DNA from: Saccharopolyspora gloriosae
Lineage (GTDB): Bacteria; Actinomycetota; Actinomycetes; Mycobacteriales; Pseudonocardiaceae
Reading direction: 5' to 3'
DNA length: 64,000 nucleotides
NCBI RefSeq assembly: GCF_014203325.1
Contig: NZ_JACHIV010000001.1
Coordinates: forward strand, 5,519,501 to 5,583,500
The first letter of the stretch is position 1, and the number at the start of each line of letters is the position of its first letter. Shown in pieces: positions 57,472-64,000 of the stretch. Both the position numbers and the translations under genes were made by a program. Below the pieces are notes generated by a model that saw only the letters and a list, made by a program, of their open reading frames with translations, was not told the origin of the DNA and made no database searches.

Positions 57472-58809
57472 GTGTCCACCACCCCTGCGCCGGAACGGCG
57501 ACGACTCCGGTTCAACCCGAAGTACTTCGCCGTGGCCGTCGTCGCCTCCCTCGTGCTCGGTGCGCTGCTCGGCTGGATCGCGAAGTCGACCGGAGCCGAG
57601 TGGCTGATCACCACACTGGACACGATCGGCTCCACGTTCACCAACCTGCTCACCTTCACCGTGCTGCCGCTGATCTTCACGGCGATCGTCGTGGGCATCA
57701 CGAGCCTGCGCGCCGTCGGCGGCGGGCGGACCGCGGCCCGGCTCGGCGGCAAGACCGCGCTCTGGTTCGCGATCACCTCGCTGATCGCCGTGGTCATCGG
57801 CCTCGCCGTCGGGCGGATCATCCAGCCCGGTCAGGGCCTGGTGCTCGAACCCGACCCGGAGCGGCTGAAGTCGATCGGCGAGAAGACCCAGGGCTCCTGG
57901 CTCGACCTGATCAACGGACTGATCCCGAGCAACCTGGTGAGCGCCTTCTCCGAGGGCGAGACGCTGCAGGTGGTGTTCGTCGCGCTGATCATCGGTGCCG
58001 CCGCCTACAGCCTCGGCGACACGGCGAAGCCGTTCGTGGACTTCAACCGCTCGGCGTTCGAGGTCATCCAGCGCGTGCTGGGCTGGATCATCCGGCTCGC
58101 TCCGCTGGGCACCCTCGGCCTGATCGGCAACGCCGTGGCCACCTACGGCAACGAGTTCTTCGCGCCGCTGCTCAAGCTCATCGGCGCCACCTACCTGGGC
58201 TGCGCGCTGGTGCTGTTCGTCGTCTACCCGGTACTGCTGCGGTTCGTGGCGAAGGTGAGCCCGGCGACGTTCTTCGCGAAGGCGTGGACGGTGCTGCAGT
58301 TCGCCTTCGTGTCCCGCTCGTCGAGCGCGAGCCTGCCGCTGAGCAGGCAGACCGCGGAGAACCTTGGGGTCAGCAGCTCGTACGCGAACTTCGCGGTGCC
58401 GCTGGCGACGACGACCAAGATGGACGGGTGCGCGGCGATCTACCCGGCGGTGGGCGCGATCTTCATCGCGAACCTGTTCGGCATCCAGCTGGGGCCGGTG
58501 CAGTACCTGACGATCGTGGCGGTCGCCGTGTTCGGTTCCATCGCCACCGCCGGGGTCACGGGCTGGTTCACCATGCTCACCCTCACCGTGAGCGCGCTCG
58601 GCTTCCCGCCGGAGGTCGTGGCCACCGGCATCGCCGTGGCCTACGCCGTGGACCCGATCATGGACATGGCGCGGACCGCGACGAACGTGGCGGGCCAGAT
58701 CGTGGTCCCCACCGTCGTCGCCCGCGGCGAGGGCCTGCTCGACGACGAGGTCCTCAACGCGCCGAGCGCACCTCCGCTGCTGGCGTCGGACCGCGCCGCC
58801 ACCGCCTGA
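57472..58809 (+). CDS. Dicarboxylate/amino acid:cation symporter (DAACS family)
   Basis: A 445-residue sodium- or proton-coupled importer of the SDF/GltP fold with eight membrane helices (VAVVASLVLGALLGWIAK, LLTFTVLPLIFTAIVVGITS, ALWFAITSLIAVVIGLAVG and others). Hairpin HP1 carries the Ser-rich VSRSSSASLPL, TM7 has the NMDG-equivalent TKMDGCAAIYPA, and TM8 has VDPIMDMARTATNVAGQ with substrate- and cation-binding Asp/Arg/Asn residues. The Ser-rich loop and Arg in TM8 suggest an acidic substrate such as glutamate, aspartate or a C4-dicarboxylate. It starts at GTG 57472 after AGGAGA. Monocistronic, followed by a hairpin. Confidence 0.92.
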   Translation: MSTTPAPERRRLRFNPKYFAVAVVASLVLGALLGWIAKSTGAEWLITTLDTIGSTFTNLLTFTVLPLIFTAIVVGITSLRAVGGGRTAARLGGKTALWFAITSLIAVVIGLAVGRIIQPGQGLVLEPDPERLKSIGEKTQGSWLDLINGLIPSNLVSAFSEGETLQVVFVALIIGAAAYSLGDTAKPFVDFNRSAFEVIQRVLGWIIRLAPLGTLGLIGNAVATYGNEFFAPLLKLIGATYLGCALVLFVVYPVLLRFVAKVSPATFFAKAWTVLQFAFVSRSSSASLPLSRQTAENLGVSSSYANFAVPLATTTKMDGCAAIYPAVGAIFIANLFGIQLGPVQYLTIVAVAVFGSIATAGVTGWFTMLTLTVSALGFPPEVVATGIAVAYAVDPIMDMARTATNVAGQIVVPTVVARGEGLLDDEVLNAPSAPPLLASDRAATA

Positions 58810-58814
58810 GGCGA

Positions 58815-58846
58815 GGTGCCCTCCGGTCGCCCGGCCGGAGGGCACC
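58815..58846 (+). terminator. Hairpin after the symporter gene
   Basis: Perfect 12-bp stem GGTGCCCTCCGG / CCGGAGGGCACC with an 8-nt loop, 5 nt beyond the stop codon. No T-tract. Confidence 0.75.
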
Positions 58847-58923
58847 GCCGTCCTGCGTCCGGCCGCCGGAGAACTGCTCCCGCACCGGCGGATCCACCGC
58901 GGGACGGCGCCTAGGATGGCGAG

Positions 58924-59295
58924 GTGCGTGAGAGGGACAAGAACCTGCGGATCGGCGATGCCGAACGGGAAACAGCGATCACGCTGCTCGGCGACCACCT
59001 CAGCTCCGGCAGGCTGGACCTCGTCGAATACGACGAGCGCTGCGCCCGAGCCGCCGCCGCCCGCAGCAAGGCCGATCTCCGAGCGCTGTTCACCGACCTC
59101 CCCGCCGCCGGCGCGGCGCCCGCCGGAACCTGGTCCCCGGACAAGGCTCCCGCGCGGCCACGTCCCCGCACGGAGATCCTGCTCGGACTGGGCGGCGCGG
59201 CGCTGCTGCTCGTCCTCGTCGCGGTGACCCGCGATCTCTGGCTGCTGGCGTTCCTCGGGGTGTTCGTCATCGCATGGGCGCTGCGCAGGCGATGA
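58924..59295 (+). CDS. DUF1707 domain membrane protein
   Basis: A 123-residue protein. The N-terminal ~55 residues (NLRIGDAERETAITLLGDHL, SSGRLDLVEYDERCARAAAA) are a DUF1707 domain, a SHOCT-like module common in actinobacterial membrane proteins. After a Pro-rich linker the C-terminal half has two predicted membrane segments (ILLGLGGAALLLVLVAVT and LWLLAFLGVFVIAWALRRR). Function unknown. It starts at GTG 58924. The next gene starts 63 nt after its stop. Confidence 0.85.
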   Translation: MRERDKNLRIGDAERETAITLLGDHLSSGRLDLVEYDERCARAAAARSKADLRALFTDLPAAGAAPAGTWSPDKAPARPRPRTEILLGLGGAALLLVLVAVTRDLWLLAFLGVFVIAWALRRR

Positions 59296-59357
59296 CGACT
59301 CGCGGCGCGCGACGGAGTTCACCCGAGACCGACGCCGCCTTCGTTACGGTGAAGCTC

Positions 59358-60095
59358 ATGCAAAGCTCGCGGACCGCCACAGCGCGGAGCGGCCGGACGT
59401 CGGCCGGGCGGCTGGGCGGAGTGTGCGCGGCAGGACTGCTCGCCCTCTCCGGATGCGGAATCCTCCGGTCCGAGCCCGCCGCGGAGACACCGGCCCCTGC
59501 CCCGCCTCCGCCGCCCATCCCCACTTCGAGCACGCCGCCGCCTCCGCCGCCCCGGCCGTTCGAGCTGACCATGACCGATGTGGACCCGTGCGAACTGCTC
59601 ACCGAGGACCAGCGCGGGCAGCTCGGGTTCAACCGGGACCCGCTGGCCGACACCGAGGGCGGTTTCGGCGACGCCCCCACCTGCAGCTTCCGCAACACCA
59701 CGGCGAAGGTCGGGGCGCGGCTGTCGCTGATCACCACCGAGTCGATGAGCGTGTGGACCGACGACACCGCCCAGGTGCAGGCCACGCCCGTCGTGATCCA
59801 CGGCTTCCCGGCGCTCGTGATCAAGACGCCCGACCTGGACCTGTCCTGCAACGTGGCCGTGGACGTCGCCGAAGGCGAACACCTCGACGTGCTCTACCGC
59901 GACGACGGCGGACAACCCGCCCCGCCGCTGGACGCCCTGTGCGCCGGGGCGCAGCGCGTCGCCGAGGACGCCGTGACCTCGCTGGCCGACCCGGCGCCGG
60001 AGACCTCGGACACGTCGGCGTCCTCCGAGGACGCCGCGGAGTCCACGACCTCCGAGTCCTCGGAGCCACTGGTCACCCCCCGACCGACGGACTGA
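59358..60095 (+). CDS. DUF3558 lipoprotein
   Basis: A 245-residue lipoprotein. The signal sequence LGGVCAAGLLALSGCG ends in a lipobox (LSGC), so the mature protein is lipidated on Cys and held at the outer face of the membrane. A Pro-rich linker follows, then the DUF3558 domain (~75-205: DVDPCELLTEDQRGQLGF, TCSFRNTTAKVG, LDLSCNVAVDVAEGEHLDV, LDALCAGAQRVAEDAV). DUF3558 lipoproteins are frequent beside PE/PPE/EspG-like genes in Pseudonocardiaceae. The function is unknown. ATG 59358 is preferred to an upstream start that overlaps the previous gene. Confidence 0.88.
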   Translation: MQSSRTATARSGRTSAGRLGGVCAAGLLALSGCGILRSEPAAETPAPAPPPPPIPTSSTPPPPPPRPFELTMTDVDPCELLTEDQRGQLGFNRDPLADTEGGFGDAPTCSFRNTTAKVGARLSLITTESMSVWTDDTAQVQATPVVIHGFPALVIKTPDLDLSCNVAVDVAEGEHLDVLYRDDGGQPAPPLDALCAGAQRVAEDAVTSLADPAPETSDTSASSEDAAESTTSESSEPLVTPRPTD

Positions 60096-60231
60096 ACGCG
60101 CGCACGAGCGCCAACGTCGTGCCGCCGATCAGCCGATCGGCGTTGATACTCACCGCGTTTGGAGCACTCCCCACCGTGACGAATAGTGATTAGAGTGAGC
60201 GCGGACGTTTTACCCGTGGGAGGGAAACCCC

Positions 60232-60618
60232 GTGCCGCTGTATTCGCCGTCGGGGGACGGCTCGCCGGATTACACCGCGCCATCGGGACCACCCGGCGCC
60301 GGTGGATCGATGCGGGTCGAGCCCACCGCCATTCCGGGCCTCGTGAGCGCCTTACAGTCCTCGCTGGACCAGGTGGGCGTCGAGATCGAGCACGCCATCA
60401 CCGAGCTGCGCATCCGGCCGTGGGCCGGGGATCCGATCAGCAGCACCGCGGCCGAGCAGTTCAACCAGCGCTCCGTCGGCGGCGACCAGGACGCGCTGAC
60501 CGCGCTGTGCGGCTACCGCGACCAGCTGCAGTCGGCCGCGGAATCGCTGCAACTGGCCAACCAGCACTACCAGGACACCGACGACGTCAACGCGGTGCGC
60601 CTCGGCGGAGGGTGCTGA
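60232..60618 (+). CDS. Small helical protein, WXG100/PE-like
   Basis: A 128-residue protein. After a Pro/Gly-rich start, residues ~35-120 form two long helices (AIPGLVSALQSSLDQVGVEI and ALCGYRDQLQSAAESLQLAN) joined by a turn containing RPWAGDPIS with Trp-Ala-Gly. This layout resembles WXG100/PE-type ESX substrates that pair with PPE partners. It lacks a classical YxxxD/E tail in canonical position. GTG 60232 follows GAGGG. It is followed 31 nt later by the PPE-like gene and is probably its partner. Confidence 0.72.
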   Translation: MPLYSPSGDGSPDYTAPSGPPGAGGSMRVEPTAIPGLVSALQSSLDQVGVEIEHAITELRIRPWAGDPISSTAAEQFNQRSVGGDQDALTALCGYRDQLQSAAESLQLANQHYQDTDDVNAVRLGGGC

Positions 60619-60649
60619 CCGTGACCGGTGCGATGGGAGGCGGAACCCG

Positions 60650-61513
60650 ATGAGCGATCATCGCTGGCAGGGCTACCGCCACGAAGAGCTCTACGAGCAG
60701 ATCCACCAGGGACCGGGTGCGGACGGTTCGACGGATTCGGTGCGCCGCTGGAGCGAGCTGACCCGGACCCTCGGCAACATCGACGGCGATCTCGCCGCGG
60801 CGCTGAACTCCGCCATGTCGGGCTGGCAGGGCGACGCCGCCGAGAACGCGCGCGGCGGGATCCGGCCGCTGGGCGACTGGGCGTTGCAGGCCCAGCAGGC
60901 CGCCGAGCTGATGCGGGACCGCACCGAGCAGCAGGCCACGTTCGTCGGCAAGGCGCGCGCGGACATGCCGCAGCCGCAGCCGACGACCACCGAGGACCCC
61001 GGTAGCGCGATCACCGGTCTGGTGCACCTGTTCGGCGGGCAGACCGACTACGAGGTCCAGGAGGCGAAGCAGAACGCCGCCGAGCAGCGCGCGTTCGAGG
61101 TGATGCGGACCTACGAGGCCTCCACCCAGGCGAACACGACCTCGCTGGCCTCCTTCACGCCGCCGCCGCAGGTCGTCGTCGACGGTCCGGCTTCCTCCCC
61201 CGGCGCCCCGAAGGCGTGGCAGCAGCCGGGCATCACGATCAGCTGGGGCGGCACGCCGGTGCCCGCTCCGCGCGCCGCACCGGGTTCCACCGCCGGCGTC
61301 CAGGGCTCGCGCAGGCAATCCGGGCGCGGCGGCGGGCGCGGCGCCGAACGCGGCCGGACCCACCCGACCGGTTCGGGCGGTGGCCGGACGCGGCGCCGCG
61401 ACGACGACTCGGTGGACCGCGCGGTGACCGAGCGGGTCGGCGACGGCACCGGATTCTTCGACGAACCGCAAACCCTGTCCCGCCCGGTCATCGGCGGGGA
61501 CCTCGACCGATGA
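60650..61513 (+). CDS. PPE-like protein
   Basis: A 287-residue protein. The N-terminal ~150 residues are helical with the WxG turn MSGWQGDAAENARGGIRPLG flanked by long helices, the arrangement of the PPE domain of type VII secretion substrates. The middle contains Pro-rich linkers. The C-terminal ~90 residues are Gly/Arg-rich and charged (QSGRGGGRGAERGR), and end in an acidic tail. It is translationally coupled to the EspG-like gene (ATGA overlap), which would be its dedicated chaperone. No PPE motif is present at the extreme N-terminus, so PPE-like is by architecture and context. Confidence 0.75.
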   Translation: MSDHRWQGYRHEELYEQIHQGPGADGSTDSVRRWSELTRTLGNIDGDLAAALNSAMSGWQGDAAENARGGIRPLGDWALQAQQAAELMRDRTEQQATFVGKARADMPQPQPTTTEDPGSAITGLVHLFGGQTDYEVQEAKQNAAEQRAFEVMRTYEASTQANTTSLASFTPPPQVVVDGPASSPGAPKAWQQPGITISWGGTPVPAPRAAPGSTAGVQGSRRQSGRGGGRGAERGRTHPTGSGGGRTRRRDDDSVDRAVTERVGDGTGFFDEPQTLSRPVIGGDLDR

Positions 61514-62316
61514 TCGACGGCGCCGCCCTCGCGGGGGCGGGCCCGGTCCGGTTGTCCGCGTTGGAGTTCGACGTGCTCGTCGAGCACTTGGGACTGGACA
61601 CGATGCCGCTGGTGCTGCGGGTTCCGTCGCCGGGACGCACCTGGTCGGAACGGGCGGAGCTGGCGGAATCGGTGTGGCGGGCGCTGGGTTCGCGGCGGCT
61701 CGGCGATCGCCGCGACCTCGATCCGGCGCTGGAGCGGATGCTGCGGCTGCTCGCCCATCCCCGCTCCGAACTGGACGGGCGGACCTGGTTCGACCGCAGC
61801 GTCCGGGTGCTCGCGGCGTCCGGCGTGCCGGACGGCAGCGGCGCGGACGCGGTGCTGGTCGTCAAGGACGAGGACGCGCTGACCTTGCGGCCGGTGTCGG
61901 CATCGGGACTGGCGCGGGAGGCGACCTCGGTGCTGCCGGTCCTGGCGGCCGGACCGGGACGGTCGGTGACGGTGCGCAGCGCGGACCTCGACGAGGCCGC
62001 GGCCGGGACCGGCGGGAACACCGAGGCGTTGGAAGGCGAACTGGTGCGCCGCGGCGTGCGCGGCGACGACGCGGAGATGCTGACGTCGATGGTCCGCGAA
62101 GCGGGAGCGCGCGGTCAGTTCGGCGCTGCGGCGCGTGACCGGCTGGGCCGCCGGGTGCGGGCGCAGCGGGTCGTCGGCTTCTTCGACACCCCGCACGGCC
62201 GCTACGCGCAGCTGCGCCGCGACTCCCCCTCCGGCGATTCCTGGAGCACGATCGCCCCGGCCGATACCCGCCGCATGACCGCCCACGTCGAAGAACTGCT
62301 CACCGACCTCAGCTGA
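61510..62316 (+). CDS. EspG-family type VII secretion chaperone
   Basis: A 268-residue cytoplasmic protein of the EspG family, which binds the tip of PE/PPE heterodimers and delivers them to the ESX machinery. Visible blocks are VRLSALEFDVLVEHLGLDTM (N-terminal strand and helix), RTWFDRSVRVLAASG, DAVLVVKDEDALTLRPVSAS and a C-terminal GFFDTPHGRYAQLRRDS with WSTIAPADTRRMTAHVEELL. ATG 61510 overlaps the PPE-like stop (ATGA). No core ESX genes (EccB-E, MycP) are in the window, so the trio must use a machine encoded elsewhere. Confidence 0.83.
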   Translation: MIDGAALAGAGPVRLSALEFDVLVEHLGLDTMPLVLRVPSPGRTWSERAELAESVWRALGSRRLGDRRDLDPALERMLRLLAHPRSELDGRTWFDRSVRVLAASGVPDGSGADAVLVVKDEDALTLRPVSASGLAREATSVLPVLAAGPGRSVTVRSADLDEAAAGTGGNTEALEGELVRRGVRGDDAEMLTSMVREAGARGQFGAAARDRLGRRVRAQRVVGFFDTPHGRYAQLRRDSPSGDSWSTIAPADTRRMTAHVEELLTDLS

Positions 62317-62322
62317 ACGAAC

Positions 62323-62363
62323 GCAGCGGACCGCCCGTCCACGAAGGACGAACGGTCCGCTGC
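62323..62363 (+). terminator. Hairpin after the EspG-like gene
   Basis: Stem GCAGCGGACCGCCCGTCC / GGACGAACGGTCCGCTGC (62323-62340, 62346-62363), mostly paired with mismatches near the loop, 6 nt after the stop. Its GGACGAACGGTCCG arm resembles the 47-nt palindrome family, so it may be a diverged member. Confidence 0.6.
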
Positions 62364-62570
62364 GCGCCCGATGAGCCAGGAAGGGCCTTCGTCAGCTGCC
62401 CTGCCCCATCAGCGGCGGAGCCGCTGAGTAACCAGCCTGGGCCCTCAGTGAGAAAGCCGCTGACGGCTGCCTTTGATCTTGCCACTCCAGGTGAGCGACG
62501 TCGTTGGTCCTTTTCCTGTCAGCGGCGGAGCCGCTGAGCAGTGACCGGCTTGGAACGACCACCGGCGGTT

Positions 62571-62655
62571 CTCAGCGGTTTCCTCGCGAGGACGGCTTTT
62601 TTCCTCGTGGCGGAGCCACTTGGAAAAAAGATCCCGCAGCGAGGAAACCGCTGAG
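62571..62655 (-). repeat. 85-nt covarying hairpin element, copy R8
   Basis: Outer stem CTCAGCGGTTTCCTCGC with a perfect 17-nt complement. Partner hairpin TCAGCGGCGGAGCCGCTGA at 62519-62537, and a further copy of that small hairpin at 62409-62427. It lies between convergent genes. Confidence 0.92.
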
Positions 62656-62696
62656 GTTCCGCTGAGCGACCCCTTCGCAGGCCGCCCAGAACATGA

Positions 62697-64000
62697 CTAA
62701 GCGATCGGTTCGGTCAGTTCTGTTCGGACTTCTGGTGCTGCTGAGCGCTTCGCGTCCGCGGCCTCGTCGTCGGGCTGCGTCTGCGAATCCCGCTCCGCTT
62801 CGACGCGCGCGGTGTACACCTCGACCTCGCGGGCGATGCGCGCCTCGTCCCAGCCGAGCACTTCCGCCATCAGGCGAGCCACCGCGTCCGCCGACTCGAC
62901 GCCGCGGTGCGGGTACTCGATGGAGATGCGGGTCCGCCGCGTCAGCACGTCCTCCAGGTGCAGCGCGCCCTCGTGGGTGCACGCGTACACGACCTCGGCC
63001 TGCAGGTAGGCGGACGCGGCCGGGACGGGCTTGAGCAGTTCCGGCCGGTCGATCGTGGGCGCCAGGACCTCGTGCACCTGCGAGCCGTAGCGGTCCAGCA
63101 GGTGCCGGATGCGGTACGGGTGCACGCCGTGCGCGGTCGCGATCTGGTCGGCCTGGTTCACCAGCGCGTGGTAGCCGTCGGCGCCGAGCAGCGGGACCTG
63201 GTCGGTGATCGAGGAGGCGACCCGTCCGGACAGGTCCGGAGTCACGGCGTCCACCGCGTCGGCCGCCATCACCCGGTACGTCGTGTACTTGCCGCCGGCG
63301 ATCGCCACCAGGCCCGGGGCGACGCGGGCCACCGCGTGCTCCCGCGAAAGCTTCGAGCTCTCGTCGCTCTCGCCCGCCAGCAGCGGGCGCAGCCCGGCGT
63401 ACACGCCTTCGATGTCCTCGTGCTTGAGCGGCGTGGCCAGCACGGTGTTGACGTGCTCGAGGATGTAGTCGATGTCCTTCTTGGTCGCCGCCGGGTGCGC
63501 GAGGTCCAGGTTCCAGTCGGTGTCGGTGGTGCCGACGATCCAGTGCCCGCCCCACGGGACGACGAACAGCACGGACTTCTCGGTGCGCAGGATCATCCCG
63601 GCTTCCGAGACGATGCGGTCGCGCGGCACGACGATGTGCACGCCCTTGCTGGCCCGCACCCGGAACCGGCCGCGGCTGCCGGACAGGCGCTGCAGCTCGT
63701 CGGTCCACACGCCGGTCGCGTTGATCACGGTTTGCGCGCGGACCTCGGTCTCCTCACCGGTCTCCACGTCGCGCAGCTGCACGCCCGCGACCCGGTCGGC
63801 TTCCCGGAGGAACCCGGTGACCTGGGTGGAGGTCGCCACGACCGCGCCGTAGCGGGCGGCGGTGCGGGCCACGGTCATGGTGTGGCGGGCGTCGTCGGAC
63901 TGCGCGTCGTAGTAGCGGATGCCGCCGATGAGCGCGTCCCGCTTCAGCGCGGGCACCATGCGCAGCGCACCGGCCCGCGACAGGTGCTTCTGCCCGGGGA
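62697..64000 (-). CDS. glpD: Aerobic glycerol-3-phosphate dehydrogenase GlpD (5' end outside window)
   Basis: At least 434 residues of an FAD-dependent dehydrogenase oxidising glycerol-3-phosphate to dihydroxyacetone phosphate at the membrane. The frame is open through the right edge (codons for GQKHLSRAGALRMVPAL at the border), so the N-terminal FAD-binding motif lies outside. Visible: GGIRYYDAQSDDARHTMTVA, VINATGVWTDEL, GVHIVVPRDRI, FVVPWGGHWIVGTTDTDWN, IAGGKYTTYRVMAADAVDA. The C-terminal ~130 residues are the cap domain (EVVYACTHEGALHLEDVLTR) with a charged tail. It converges on the EspG-like operon with hairpin R8 between. Confidence 0.93.
   Translation of the reverse strand, partial: PGQKHLSRAGALRMVPALKRDALIGGIRYYDAQSDDARHTMTVARTAARYGAVVATSTQVTGFLREADRVAGVQLRDVETGEETEVRAQTVINATGVWTDELQRLSGSRGRFRVRASKGVHIVVPRDRIVSEAGMILRTEKSVLFVVPWGGHWIVGTTDTDWNLDLAHPAATKKDIDYILEHVNTVLATPLKHEDIEGVYAGLRPLLAGESDESSKLSREHAVARVAPGLVAIAGGKYTTYRVMAADAVDAVTPDLSGRVASSITDQVPLLGADGYHALVNQADQIATAHGVHPYRIRHLLDRYGSQVHEVLAPTIDRPELLKPVPAASAYLQAEVVYACTHEGALHLEDVLTRRTRISIEYPHRGVESADAVARLMAEVLGWDEARIAREVEVYTARVEAERDSQTQPDDEAADAKRSAAPEVRTELTEPIA

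Overview
The window is chromosomal DNA from a high-GC actinobacterium. Almost every gene has G/C in third codon positions, GTG starts and GTGA/ATGA overlaps are common, and the gene content (F420 biosynthesis, rhamnosyl/LCP cell-wall genes, PPE/EspG-like genes, SapB-like lantibiotic) fits the Pseudonocardiales, with a Saccharopolyspora-like genus my best guess (inference). The conserved backbone follows, from memory of the H37Rv gene order, the Mycobacterium tuberculosis Rv3262-Rv3282 region: fbiB, manB, wbbL, rmlD, LCP, TIGR03089 protein, purE, purK, GtrA, PH-domain protein, birA, maf. Accessory blocks have been inserted between these anchors.

Left third (1-31.3 kb). fbiB (cut by the left edge) and a NUDIX hydrolase are followed by a VapBC-type toxin-antitoxin pair with a frameshifted toxin, an AlkA-like glycosylase and the manB/wbbL cell-wall genes. 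A glycosyltransferase island (five further enzymes, 6.7-14.8 kb) comes next. It is followed by an IniB-like repeat protein, a SigK-like ECF sigma factor, and a SapB-type class III lanthipeptide cluster on the minus strand (ramC, a 48-residue precursor, and two ABC half-transporters). rmlD/rmlB and two tandem LCP ligases close the cell-wall block.

Middle (31.3-50.4 kb). There is a lasso-type RiPP operon (43-residue precursor, Asn-synthetase-like cyclase, PqqD-like RRE) with no leader protease in view. Then come purE/purK, a degenerate GGDEF protein, a membrane-anchored ECF53-like sigma factor, GtrA, a two-component system, hisN, a TNT-domain protein with a small partner, a MaoC-like hydratase, an HMG-CoA lyase-like enzyme, the PH protein and birA.

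Right (50.5-64 kb). A GH3 beta-glucosidase has a CebR-type operator upstream. It is followed by a secreted S15 peptidase, a streptogrisin-like protease, maf, a dicarboxylate symporter, a DUF1707 protein, a DUF3558 lipoprotein, a WXG/PPE/EspG-like trio and glpD (cut by the right edge).

The most unusual content is intergenic. (1) Eight copies of an ~85-nt structured element have a 17-bp outer stem whose middle 8 bp differ between copies while base pairing is kept. They carry either a small TCAGCGG hairpin or GCCGAAGGC-type satellite DNA on a fixed side; one satellite is a 9 x 43-bp tandem array. (2) Nine copies of a 47-nt palindrome occur, six of them clustered. (3) A dispersed composite of an ATTTCNCGNGAAAT palindrome and, exactly 8 nt later, a TTGTCCACA (DnaA-box-like) sequence is present. 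(4) A 16 x 16-nt tandem repeat lies just before a glycosyltransferase gene. I saw no tRNA, rRNA, CRISPR array or intact transposase.
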